DNA of 64,000 bases from Dysidea avara (lineage: Eukaryota > Porifera > Demospongiae > Dictyoceratida > Dysideidae), in NCBI RefSeq assembly GCF_963678975.1, contig NC_089279.1, positions 31,522,660 to 31,586,659 of the forward strand, read 5' to 3'. Positions 22,701 through 33,599 of the stretch are shown piece by piece. Under the pieces are notes generated by a model that was not told the DNA's origin, searched no databases, and saw only the letters and a list, made by a program, of their open reading frames with translations. The position numbers and the translations under genes are program-made. Numbering within the stretch: the stretch's first letter is position 1; each line of letters opens with the position of its first letter.

Positions 22701-24536
22701 GTGAAAAAGTTGTAATTGTAATTTCATTAGCTAGAATTTATGTTAACAATGTAAAAGTAGTGCCAATTAGTGTCGACCCGTGTTTAGTGTGTTTAGTACA
22801 TAGTGACAAATTGCGTACATAGCAATGCTAATGCACAGTATGCGTATATGAGTATGGTATTAACTGGGAATAGCATGGGTAGCAGTGAAATTTGGGATAA
22901 ATACCACTCTTGTTGTATTGGAAATGGTAAATTTCACTCGGCTTCGCCTCGTGAAATTTATCCCCATTTCCAATACAACACTCGTGATATTTATCCCAAA
23001 TTTCACTGCTACCCATGCTATTACTAGTACAAACCGCATGGCAAGCTGTAAGTAAATACCATTTAACCTACGCATGTATAGTTTTAACAAGCAATAAAAC
23101 AGCATGCGGTATTTAGCTTAGTGGTTAGAGCAAGTACTACTGACTGGGTTCACAATGAAGTCTTCCACATAGGATAGGCACCAGTGCTAGTGTATTAATG
23201 CATGTTAAATCCAGCACTTCGTTCAACAAGTACGTAGGGAGGCAGTTGTGCATCCCACATTACACTAACCAGATCATACTACAAGTGCCACCTTGTGTTA
23301 ATTATATGCTTTTGTGCTGTAGTATGTATGAACACACTAAAAGTTGACCCATAATAACATTCAATAACTCATGGATGGAATTACACAAGTTTTGACGTAT
23401 GTTTTGCAGTACTGCTTGACCTGCTATAAATGTTTCAAAATGTTTTTATTCAAATGTCTGACACTATTATGCGCTAGCTACAGGTAATAGCCTCGTATTC
23501 TTTTCTTAGCTACTATTCTCCTGTAAATATCTATGGTGGCAAACAAGCTAGTGTCTCAGACCATGTTCACTACTTACATTTTGTTATTTTGCACTCCTTT
23601 TATGCTGATTTTTTAATATTTTTATTTATATGCTGACCTACCAACCCTATATATATACTCTCGAGATTTTCACTGGTGAAACAACTGATTGCCTTAGGAG
23701 CAAATTAAAATAGACTTTAGCAGTCCTATCATTACCTCAGGCCCGTAGGGAATATCAGTAAAAAGGTCCACATTTCAGTAAAAAGGTCCACATTTCAGTA
23801 AAAAGGTCCATAATTTCAGTAAAAAGGTCCACAGTTTTAGTAGAAAGGTCCACAGTTTTAGTAATAAAAGTCCAAAATTTTAGCATTTTTAGTGACTGAA
23901 AGTCTGAAATGTCACCAAATTTTGGTATGTATTTTAAAAAATTTCTGGGGGAGGACCACTACCTCAGATACTTCTTTAGCACACCGTGATGTAAACCACA
24001 CAAAAGGTCCACCTTTTTGTCTAAAGAACCTATCCAGGTAAAAGTCTGGCTACGGCAATGGGTAATCAACATAGCTACCATATTTTACCACACGTATAAA
24101 TGCCATGCAGCATATCACCTCTAGTATATTTCTCCACTTCTCTGTATCACCAGATAACAATTGGCACTCATGGCCTATACCAGCACTGTTAACACAAATG
24201 TCTGCTCCTCCAAATTGTGACTTTATTGCACTCATCATTGATAAGATGTCCTCCTCCTTCCCAACATCACACTTTATGGCTACTAGCTTGCCTCCTGATG
24301 TACTTAGTTCCTGAGATAAGTTCTGTGAGGGTTTCATAACAGTACACCTGATCTATTAATCTTTTCCTCACCTCGATGGCTGCGATGTTTCTAGCACACC
24401 CAACTACTACTACTCCGAGTTGTACTAGTCTCTTCGATAGTTCGTATCCTATTCCAGCAGATGCTCCAGTAATAATGGCGACTCTGCCCTTCCATCTCTC
24501 CATCCCAGGGTAGTTAAGGCTGTCTGAACTTGCCAT
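16717..24536 (-). CDS. DHRS11: DHRS11-like short-chain dehydrogenase/reductase, 7 exons
   Basis: NADP-dependent short-chain dehydrogenase, about 266 residues. Exons (minus strand): 24536-24372, 24322-24119, 20756-20662, 19909-19786, 19725-19621, 18535-18470, 16758-16717. All junctions are GT-AG and keep one frame. Visible motifs: TGASAGIG (residues 23-30, cofactor loop), VNSAG (about 99-103, where most SDRs have NNAG), catalytic S155 and Y168-N-A-S-K172, ISPGVV, and a C-terminal RPT block. The opening MERWKGRVAIITGAS and the block RNVDDGH match vertebrate DHRS11 closely, where the enzyme reduces carbonyls and steroids; substrate here is not known. The last exon is only 42 nt. Intron 3 (about 3.4 kb) and intron 6 (about 1.7 kb) are full of repeats. 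It is divergent from the PB1-type gene. Start chosen as the first in-frame ATG before the cofactor motif. Confidence 0.9.
20929..21185. mobile_element. MITE with about 80-bp inverted ends in DHRS11 intron 3
   Basis: The left arm starts ATAGACCCTTTTCAGGT and runs through CTGCTACCATAGCAACATC to AACCCTGGTAGC; the right arm repeats it inverted, ending ACCTGAAAAGGGTCTAT. The 90-bp core is unrelated. Confidence 0.75.
22199..23030. repeat. Tandem duplication of a nested-hairpin unit
   Basis: Two direct copies (22199-22617 and 22619-23030) of a roughly 415-bp unit starting CTAATACCATACCTGTTTCA. Each copy ends in a long hairpin (about 22455-22612 and 22868-23025): GGGTAGCAGTGAAATTTGGG pairs with its inverted match, and a smaller hairpin AAATTTCAC..GTGAAATTT sits at its tip. 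GTAGCAGTGAAA words recur throughout. Frames on both strands here are palindrome shadows. It lies in DHRS11 intron 3. Confidence 0.85.
23105..23165 (+). repeat. tRNA-like SINE head
   Basis: TTAGCTTAGTGGTTAGAGC is a good tRNA A-box/D-arm, and GGGTTCACAATG about 30 bp later is a weak B-box. There is no convincing acceptor stem, so this is read as the head of a tRNA-derived SINE and not as a tRNA gene. Confidence 0.4.
23757..23880. repeat. Short tandem array of AGTAAAAAGGTCCACA units
   Basis: About six units of 18-21 bp (AGTAAAAAGGTCCACATTTC and variants), degrading to the right. An isolated related word sits at about 24002. Confidence 0.85.
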
Positions 24537-24596
24537 CTGAGGTACAGAAGATAGAAGAACACTATATATATATATATATTGTATAATAAGTCGCAT

Positions 24597-24900
24597 GTTT
24601 ATTTATTTATTTTTATTTGTTTAACCATAAAGGTAAGGTAATTACAAAAGGCAAATGCCTATAGGCTACAAAAACACAAGATACAAAAACAGAGAACAAC
24701 AAACATTACAAGGACATTAGTACAACACAGAACAAATAACTAAATACTGTAACAAGAGAGAAAGTGTTATAAAAATTTATGCAGCTCTCGCCTAAAGTGA
24801 GACTGATGAGGAAGAGAGAGAATATCACGTGGGACAGAATTCCATAAAAAGATAACATTAACAAAAAAAGAAAACCTATAAGAGTTTATTGATTGTGAAC
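24597..24900 (-). pseudogene. LINE 3' relic with TTTA-type tail
   Basis: On the minus strand, 24895-24773 encodes SYRFSFFVNVIFLWNSVPRD followed by a SHFRRELHKFL tail and stop, the C-terminal pattern of CR1/L2-type reverse transcriptases. The 3' region runs into a tandem ATAA-type tail at about 24597-24625. It lies between the divergent DHRS11 and PB1-type genes, so it may sit in promoter DNA. Confidence 0.7.
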
Positions 24901-25282
24901 TTGATACTGTTTAGTCAACTAGGCATCACTGTACAGCTGTACATTGTCATTTTTCCTATGTATTTGTTGCGTTGCTTTTGTTAAATGGTTACTAGCCTGC
25001 CCTTTCTATGAATGAGTGCTTTATTAGAGTAGATTGCTATCACATTCTTTGTGTGAAAATGCAAAACTAGCACCTTTACCGGATTAGGTAAAATCGGAGC
25101 TATGTAGGAGCTCTACTTACTTATAGTTATGCAGTAAGACAATTACCTGTATCTAACAGTCGGAGTAGACCCAGATATCCAGCCAAACGAGGATGTGTTG
25201 TACTCTAATAAATGCACACCTTATTCCCACAATCATTAATATTTGGAACAACATCGACTGAGTTGTTAAACCAGAGCGAGTT
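24901..25282. promoter_or_regulatory. Divergent intergenic region between DHRS11-like and PB1-type genes
   Basis: Together with the LINE relic, this 750-bp gap separates two genes transcribed away from each other, so it should contain at least the plus-strand promoter. It holds degraded copies of the CTCTATTAGAG motif near 25014 and 25203. No clear TATA box was recognised. Confidence 0.35.
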
Positions 25283-28200
25283 ATGTCTATGAAAATAGCA
25301 GTAGTTTTACAGCATAGGGAAAAGAGTACACCGAAACCATGGCGTTTTAACCCATCAGACATCCAGAATTATTGTCTCGCTGATGTGGAAGAAGACGTCC
25401 TCAAATTGTTCCCCGATGTGGCTAAGAGAGGATCTCGGCTTATTTTTCGCTACAAGGACTCATTAGTCGGCGAAGTGGAATTGGAAAGCGATCGAGATTT
25501 AAGGGTTAGTTTTAAATCGTACAGTGAAAGAATAGTGAAAGTAGTAACTTCGTGCACCGTACACCAGAAATATATTGGAAATTTACGTGCTGTATTGGCA
25601 CAAAAGCAAAGACCATGTTTTAGGATGGCAATAGTAAAGTAAACATGAATGCACGAGATCTACATCTCTTACGGTTACACTAAGGAAAGCTTCAATTGTG
25701 ACATACAATCAATTTGTATCCAGTATGTGACCATTCAACATAGTTCTCACTATTTCTTTTATATTTTGTCAGTATTTATCTGCAGTGTGACTCCAAAGAA
25801 TGGGTTACCAAAGTTTCAGCCTATTGTCGTGTGTGGTTTTGGAATTATTGTGCTAGACACTAGGAAGAACAAGCAATCAAATTTGTACAGAGACTATACT
25901 GAAAATAAACTACAGGTGCTTGAATTGCAGCCATAATTATTTTTGTTTGCATTGCTCTACAAAGTTGGGGATTGACTTAAACCATTCACCATGTCACCAT
26001 GAATTGGCAAGGTACTTGTATTCACTTGTGCATGCAAATATTGAGGCATTGTAAATAAAGAAATGACGACGGTCTTGTTTACGTGTACCGCATCGTAAAT
26101 AAACACGTGATACACATACCCTTGGCCTTGGGGCTACAGAAGTAAAACAAAGATATTCGAACTCTCCATGAGCAGGCAAATAAGATGGTGTATAGGTTTA
26201 ATTGCTTACCTGAGTAATAGCTTGATTGAAACTTGCATTTTTTCTCTTCTTTGTAGCATGTGTAACGTCACCTATTTTGTGCATGCAAACTATATATATA
26301 TATGCTGAGATAGTCACATCAGAATAGTCATGGTTTATTCATTCCTACAGTGATAATAAACTGGAGCTATTCTAGTACAGCTGTACTATAATAAACATTA
26401 AGATTCTCCTGACTACTGATTTAATATATAGTGGAGCTTTTCCCCTGCAAAATAGAGTAGAGTGGTAAGGCTACCAACATCAGTTTGTTACTTATATGCA
26501 TACTTTTACCGCTTAAAAATAATTTTCAGTGAAGTAGAGTGATGCTGCACTGCTCTTTAGGGAGCCCCTGACATAGTCCCATTTGAACCGTTTGCCTTGA
26601 ACTGACACAATCTACAGTGTTTTGTGTGTGCCCTAGGCTCTCACAGAAGAACGTGAGCTTTAAACTTATAATAACTTGAAAGCTGTGTTATATGTGTTGT
26701 AGATTGATATGTCTTTTGTTTTGGTAGGATTGTTTGCAGTCGTTCACAGAAGAGTCGGATGTCAAGTATAAGACTTTTTACCTGACAGAGAAACGTAAGC
26801 CAAGGGATTTACCCACCTCAAGTGATCCAGCCAGTCCTAAGGTTAAGAAGAAAAGGGAATCTGAAAACTTGACAGCTACAAAGGTACAACTCAGGAAACT
26901 TTATTATGCACCCAAAAATCTTTAATTTCTTGTAAATTAGTGTCACATGTAGCGGGGTTAGTAAAATCCAGGTAGCAGGAAAACAGTGGCATTTTCTACC
27001 CTATTATATAATACAATTATATTCAATTAATCGCCTTAAGCCACTCACTCCTACTGTGTTGAAATTATTATATCAGGCCCATGTTTTACCTATAATTGAC
27101 TACTGTGATGTTGTATGGGTACCTACTAATGTTGGCCATCTTAAGAGACTGGAAAGACTTCATTCACGGTTTTCATCATATGACTCTGCCAGATCTTCTG
27201 CATTTAATCTTACTTTAGTTGAACGTCGCAGATTTCATATTGCCATACAAGTATACAAGATCTTAAAAAGGCTATCACCCTCCTACTTACTTTCCACCTT
27301 CAGGTCTGCTTTATCCGTCACAGGTCGTGCAGGGCGCAATGTCCATCGTTTGTATGTACCTGCTGTGCGATTAAACTATGGCAAACGAAGTCTATATTAT
27401 CGTGGCACAACTATATGGAACAGCCTGCCTACCTCAATCACCGAGATGAACTCATTAAATAGCTTTAAGCTAGCTTATTTAAGTCATATTTAGTTAATTG
27501 TGTGTATATATGTACCTATTGTTTTTGTATGCTTGTTCAGGGCACAGCTGAAAAACAGCTTTTGCTGATGCTGTCTCCCTGTCTAAATAACATTAAAAAA
27601 AAAAAAAAAAAAAAAAATACATTTACTATGTGACTGTACTTCCCGATAATTTGTTATTTGATAAATCGAGGACAGAATAAAGCAAAAACCATGTGAGGGG
27701 TCATTAATTTAGTGATATCCATTATTTGTCCAAGTTATATGAATTAGTTCTTACTACATGAGAGCTATAGAGAAACTTGTCTGCTCAGGTTGATGGTCAT
27801 TTAGTTAGTGCAAACTATGTACAAAATAGTTTGCTTTTTGTAGCCACCTTTCTGGTCATAACGGCAAGAAATTTTGGTCCATAGGTACCCGGGTTTGTTA
27901 TATACAATTTTGGTGGGAAATATTTAGTAGTGAAAAGAAACTGGAGGTTTAATTCCTGAAAGTACGACAACAGTTTGCTGAAATCCCATAATATGAAATT
28001 AAGCGTGCCTTATGGCATATAATGATTTTGTAAAACTGGGCAAGAAAATGTAAACTGGAACAAATTCACCTCCCTCCAATATCATACAGTATGTGTACAC
28101 ACTATAGGAGCACATAGAAGCCACACTGGCAAACACAGTGAAGGAGGTGGGACTGTCCAGTGACGACCAGCCATTATACATTGATGCTGAAGATAATCTT

Positions 28201-29376
28201 GTTAAGTGTAAATGGTGTGGGAAGAACTTTGCTGGTAGTAACCAAGTGAGGTGTATCAACCAACATGTGAGGAAATCAGTGTCTCATAGACGAGCAAGGC
28301 AACAACACTTGCCATCAGGTTTGTGTGTGTGTGTGTGTAGTGTAGTGTGTGTAGTGTAGTGTGCGTGTGTGTGCGTGCGTGTGTGTACGTGTGTGTGTGC
28401 GTGAGTGTGTGTGCCCAGTCTACCCAGCTGTATATTGGGGACCTGGTGGTCTGGTGTCTGACGAGCAAGGCAACAACACTTGCCATCAGGTTTGTGTGTG
28501 TGTAGTGTAGTGTGTGTAGTGTAGTGTAGTGTGTGTGTGCGTGCGTGTGTGTGCGTGCGTGTGCGTGTGTGTGTGTGTACGTGTGTGTGTGCGTGAGTGT
28601 GTGTGCCCAGTCTACCCAGCTGTATATTGGGGACCTGGTGGTCTGGTGTCTGGGGAAGCAGCCCACCCAGCTGTAACATCAATGGGTACCTGGTGTTTAA
28701 TGGGGAAGCGAATTCCCCTCTTTTCACTTAGCGGTATTGGGGTTGTTGTGGAACTTTGGGTTCCGCAACCTCTCTGTGAGACCTGGACAGTCCTGCAGGT
28801 TACTAGCCCTGCCCCAGGAGGATTTGCCTGCACAAGGTTCAATTGCCTGAGTAGTGCACAAGCATCCCAACGCTGGTTCACTGGGTGACAATAGCTGTGT
28901 TTCGCATGGCTGCTGTAGGCTTTGCTTTTGCTTCGTGTGTGTGTGTGCATGTGTGTGTGTCCTCCTGGTAATCAAAAGGTTCCAGGTTCGATTCCCAGCT
29001 GGGCCACTTTGGTGTTGTTGTTGTTTCCTTGAGCAAGAAACTTTACTCACATTGCTCCAGTCTACCCAGCTGTTAAAATGGGGACCTGGTGGCCTGGTGC
29101 CAACTGGGGAAGCAGCCCACCCAGCTGTAACATCAATGGGTACCTGGTGTAAACTGGGGAAGCAAATGCTTGACTGTCCATGTCTCATATGGCAGTTGAA
29201 GGTCCAAGTGGGACTTGATGCCTACACCTTCAACTGTGAGATATGGTACAGCCTCCTGCAGGTTACTAGTCTACCCCAGGAGGGCATGCCTGCGCTGACT
29301 CATAGCACCTGAGTAGCGCACAGGTGCCCCAGTGCTGGCTAATGGGCAGCGTGACCGCTTAGCGGTAGCTGAAGGC

Positions 29377-29412
<36 letters not shown>

Positions 29413-31227
29413 TCTTTGAGTGTGAGCACATGTGTAGTATGTGTTTTTTTTTGTTGTTGTATATATATGTCAGGATTTGATGCTAGTCACATTTTACACA
29501 CGTAAAAGTGATATCGCTTGATCTGTTATGTACACATGTATTATTATAGCCACAGTATAGCAGTGGTAATCATTAATGTTGACTCTGCATTTCTCATTTT
29601 AATAACTTTTTTGTTATAGATGAGGGCGCACAGGCCCCGTTCCTAGAAATGGATTCGATAGGTATGAAAAATTGTACTTTATACTGTATGCCATAGTCTT
29701 CTTTCAGTATGCTTTAGTCATCATTGTATATAAACTCTCTTATAGAGCAGTCGGTGATTGTTCTATTAGAGTGTTTATTGAAATATTCCATGTCTCTAGT
29801 ATAACAACCCGGTTGTACTTTTGTAAGTCTTTTAGTACTATTGTAAGATTAAGCTTGAGTTTAAGCCTTATTGGATTATTGATCACAGTTATAATTTTGA
29901 TTATATGGCACTGGTAGGTTTACTAAGGAAGGTACACTGGTAATGAAATACTCTAATTGAACAATCATTTATATGTTTGGTTAATTAAAGTTGTTTGGAG
30001 TGGTTGGAATAAGTAAGGATCTAATGTGGGTATGTGATGATTTGATATTCATCCATTTTCCCCAGGTCAATATCTATGTTTTAGTATCAGTAGTTGTAAT
30101 AATGTCTAGAAAGCTGATTAGCTAAGTAAAAGATGATAAGTATTATAGCACCAGTTTTTAGCTTTGCTACTCAAGCTACCATCCCGTCAATACTCACAGG
30201 TTAATTCTCTGTGAATTACTCCATAAGTACAGTGTAGCCATTCTGCTTGTACTGGTACAGTGGACCCTGGATTATCCAAGCCCCAGGCAATGTGAATTAT
30301 TTGGATAAATGTACATTTACTGTACACCTGTACTAAAAATACTCTAATAGAACACACACCTGTGCTACTGTAGTGGTATGAGTGTACCGTGTACCATTAG
30401 CAATAGCAGATCTATTTTCTGTATGCTTAACAATTTCCAAAGGTCAAAACATATTGCTGTTTTTTATGAGCTTTGCTAGACAATTCTATCATTGAAATTT
30501 GTATATACCTGTTTTATGTACTAGAACTTTTTGTTGCTATGTTGTCAATACTTGATGAATTTTATTTATTGTAGCTCATGTGTATACTTGTGTGTTATCT
30601 TTAGATGATACTAGTGTTGATCATTCCAAGCTGGAGTATGGTGATGACATTGTGGAGGTATACTTGAACACTGAACCACAAGGTTAGTGCAACTTGGGAT
30701 GTAGCTAAAATTTCATGGTGTTATATTGTAGTTGATAGACCTCGCCCTGAAGAAGCCAAGTTCCCTCCCTTTGTAAAATGTATGTAGATGTACCCAGATC
30801 TTCTACTAACCAGTCTGTATTTTTTTGTTTAGATGGCTGCCAAGGAATTTATGATAAAAAATATGTAGAACTGTTCATAAAAACCAACCAGAAAACAGCT
30901 GAAAAGTTGTGGGAAGATATTAGAAAAGAGAGTTCTGGATTCACAGACATTACCGTTGATGTTATCTGCACCTGTTGCAATTCCTATCAAAACTGGAGAT
31001 CCACACACCCAAGTGAAAACACAGATTTGGTGGAGTACATAGCCAGCCAGGCCACTTACAAAGTGTTCCCAAACAAAACTGTATCGGTGTTGGAGAAAGG
31101 AGTGGAAGTCCAGTACACTGGTGCTGTCCATTCTAACATCTGCACTGGCAGAGCATTGGGAAATGGAGAGCATCCTTACCAGTGTGACCCGTGCTATTCA
31201 CTTATTACCTCACTTTTTTGTCAGTAA
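25283..31227 (+). CDS. PB1-like and zinc-finger-like protein of unknown function, 7 exons
   Basis: A hand-built model of about 379 residues. Exons: 25283-25504, 26740-26883, 28108-28318, 29620-29661, 30605-30682, 30732-30779, 30833-31227. All junctions are GT-AG and keep one frame. Residues 3-74 resemble a PB1 domain: basic-poor start KIAVVLQ, helix, then LIFRYKDSLVGEVELESDRD with the acidic cluster typical of PB1. Exon 2 is lysine-rich (KVKKKRE). Exon 3 has C156-x2-C159..H175-x6-H182, a C2H2-like arrangement with unusual spacing. The C-terminal exon has VICTCCNSY and a second cysteine pair YQCDPCYS. I do not recognise the family. A possible extra exon with acceptor at 31382 (ECHCIDNTILV) could replace the stop at 31225-31227 if exon 7 is spliced early. 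Introns contain a LINE, SINEs and GT arrays. Confidence 0.7.
27005..27617 (+). pseudogene. 5'-truncated LINE with poly(A), in intron 2
   Basis: An open frame from about 27005 to 27493 encodes the thumb and C-terminal part of a LINE reverse transcriptase: LLYQAHVLPIIDYCDVVW, then LKRLERLHSRF and the closing TTIWNSLPTSITEM pattern, then a stop. An A run follows at about 27594-27617. Fingers, palm and endonuclease are missing, so it is a dead-on-arrival insertion. It lies in the sense orientation in the PB1-type gene. Confidence 0.8.
28289..28492 (+). repeat. Tandem duplication of an exon end and its splice donor
   Basis: CGAGCAAGGCAACAACACTT GCCATCAG followed by GTTTGTGTG, the last 28 nt of exon 3 plus donor, occurs at 28291 and again 171 bp later at 28462. 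The interval holds GT repeats and SINE words. Two equivalent donors are therefore present; only use of the first keeps the frame as modelled without passing through repeat DNA. Confidence 0.75.
28411..29412 (+). repeat. Cluster of tRNA-related SINE copies with TG-repeat tails
   Basis: Two long, diverged copies (about 28605-28965 and 28965-29412), plus a fragment at 28411-28460, share CAGTCTACCCAGCTGT..GGGGACCTGGTGG, CAGCTGTAACATCAATGGGT and CTGCAGGTTACTAG blocks, and each ends in (TG)n. The second starts with a tRNA-like GGTTCCAGGTTCGATTCCCA box and a CTTGAGCAAGAAACTTTACT segment of a kind seen in many invertebrate SINEs. Minus-strand frames rich in T-H are products of the CA/TG arrays. Confidence 0.75.
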
Positions 31228-32791
31228 ATTTATATTGTTAACTTAGTACATTGTAGCTGTATAAGTGATCATGATAATGTCTTTGAAATAATGAAACACA
31301 ACTCCTGCCTTGTGTGTATGGTGTGTATTTTAAACGTAGTTGTATAGCATTCGGTTAATACAAGTTGAGTCTCTTATTTCAGGAATGTCACTGCATTGAT
31401 AACACCATTTTAGTGCATACCACCACGAATGTTACGGTATGTTTGAGGACAAGTCACTTTGTGTCATATGGAGGAGGTACAACATACTAGAACAAGTGCT
31501 GTGAAAGAGTTTGTGTTAACTGCATGCTTCTAATTGAATTATTAGAAGTAGTGTCTAAAAAGGTTACTTGGACACTTAAGAAATCCAGTGTTCTCTTCTC
31601 TAATGTGTGAACTTTATGGACTTGTATCGTACCTTCTCAAAGCACTGCACCCTGACCATATCTTTAAAAATTGAGTGTGCCACTAAAGGAGGTTTTAGGC
31701 CACAGCTAAGGCATATTGCAACGTATTTGAAAGCTGTGAAATTGGTTGATTCCTTTTCCCATATTTCAGATGAAACACTTAATTGCACTCCACAGCAAAA
31801 ATAGTGTTTCAATACCAACTCTGTCTGGTCAGTATTGAAACAACCATTTTAAAAAAGTCCCCATAATGAGACAAAACGAACCTCAAATCTACGAATGACT
31901 CCAATGTTGTTCACTATTGGAGCCTCTGGTCTGTTTTTGTTCGAGCTTATGTAAAAATTTTGTACTATCAGTTCCAACACCAAAGTATAGACAGAATAAA
32001 TACTGTCAGTATTTGTGTATAAATTATATGCTGTGCTTGTTGAGTGAAAAGCTGTCATTTTATGAGTTCTTTTCCCAACCTATAGCCATACAGTGTAATG
32101 TATCTTCCAAAGGCATATAACTGAAGGAGACAAGAGCAAATAAACAATTTTTGTATATATAATTATGTAATTTTTATTTATATCTACAAAATAAGACAAG
32201 AAACTACTCTAATAGAGCAGGCACTCAGCCAAAAAGCACCGAAACAAACTTTAAATAAATGATCCTGATGAGGCAGGATCCATTACCATCAGCTGGCTGC
32301 AGTCTAACAGATAACTCATCATTGATATGAATTCAAGAAAATTAAAAAGGGTTTTCCACACATGTACAGATTCAATTACATTATGGACTGCAGACCATAC
32401 AAAGATCTATTATGTTGCACGGTAAGATGTATGCACAAGTAGCTAATATACAAATATAAACAAAATGATATATAATTGTGACCATATTTTGGAAAACCAT
32501 ACATTTAGGCACATGCAAAATAATTGAAAATCTCAGAGATAAAAAAAAATTTTTTTTTGCACATTTTGATAAAGCAACCAGCTCTAGAAAGTTGCTGGAG
32601 TAGCTAAGTTCTTTCTTGCCAGCTTAGGAGTGACATCACTTCTAGGGGTGGTGCTGTCAGCAACATTTTCAAAGCAGATACATTGATTTATATAAATTTT
32701 CCTTTTACCCCTCAGTAATTAAGCTTTGGAACCCACTCCCCCCCCTACATAATTAATTCTCCTGTTTTGTAATAACTTAAGTAATTATACG
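31228..32791. other. Gene-free interval
   Basis: It contains the probable 3' end of the PB1-type gene, one possible extra exon (31382-31434), an AATAAA-like site near 32138 and one CTCTAATAGAG motif at 32205. A 65-residue frame at about 31607-31804 is open but unrecognised. Confidence 0.45.
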
Positions 32792-33213
32792 CAGTGTTGG
32801 GACAGTTACATTTTATAAATAACTAGCTAGTTACATGTTACTTGCAACAAAACTATTTAGTTACAGTTACATATTACCCAAAAAATAAAGTAACTATAAT
32901 AATATTACATATTAAACTACCACTCTATCACGTGACATGATTTCGTTGTTGAGCAATGTGTAAATCTTTCTCATTCAGTAGGCTTCATTACTTCGTTGTG
33001 GCTAGGCGTTACACAGTGGATTACTAGTAACTTCGTTACTTGTAATAATATTACGTAATATTAGACTCGTTACAGTAACTATATTACTTAGGTAACGAGT
33101 TACATTAGTAAGTAAAGTAACTTGAGTTATATTACCTGTTTTTATAGCGTATTTCGTTATATTACATAGTTACCACAAAAATAATATTACGTAACGCGTT
33201 ACTCCCAACACTG
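32792..33213. mobile_element. hAT-like MITE, CAGTGTTGGG family
   Basis: The left end is CAGTGTTGGGACAGTTAC, and the right end is GTAACGCGTTACTCCCAACACTG (23 bp, quoted as two blocks: GTAACGCGTTAC then TCCCAACACTG). The interior is full of GTAAC/GTTAC words. MITEs with this terminus are known from many animals and are grouped with hAT. I do not see a clean 8-bp target duplication (ATTATACG on the left, ATAGCTAT on the right). Confidence 0.75.
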
Positions 33214-33599
33214 ATAGCTATACGTAATTATATCTGTGCGTTATAATCTTGTGTGATTTCTGCACAGTAAAACAAACAAACAAATTAATTAATAATATTC
33301 CATCGAATGATGTGACCAGATTTACTGAACTCCTATCACTGTTTGTAGGCCAGGTAGCTGTAGGATAGACCTGGAAATGGCTGGGTGGTGGATAAGCTGA
33401 CCATGTATGGAGTGTGACAGTGAGGTTCTTTTCTTGGAGACAGTATAAAGGATATGTCAAGCATTGCATTTGTTTCATGGCGCATGTACAGTAGCAAATT
33501 ATTCCGGAACATGCTCAGTCTCACGTGACACTATCCTCACCGTCGGCACACACCCCTCTAAGGCAGCAAAGAAGACTGAAGAACACTGCGACTGCGACA

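Noticed and set aside
22362..23105. Overlapping frames on both strands
   Set aside because: Hairpin shadows in the tandem duplicate.
25649..25936. 95-residue frame, or an exon from 25788, as part of the PB1-type gene
   Set aside because: Although an acceptor-like CTGCAG precedes it, no phase joins exon 1 to it without a stop; exon 1 joins cleanly to 26740.
28256..29312. Long frames on both strands between exons 3 and 4
   Set aside because: They follow TG/CA arrays and SINE copies and conflict with the splice model.
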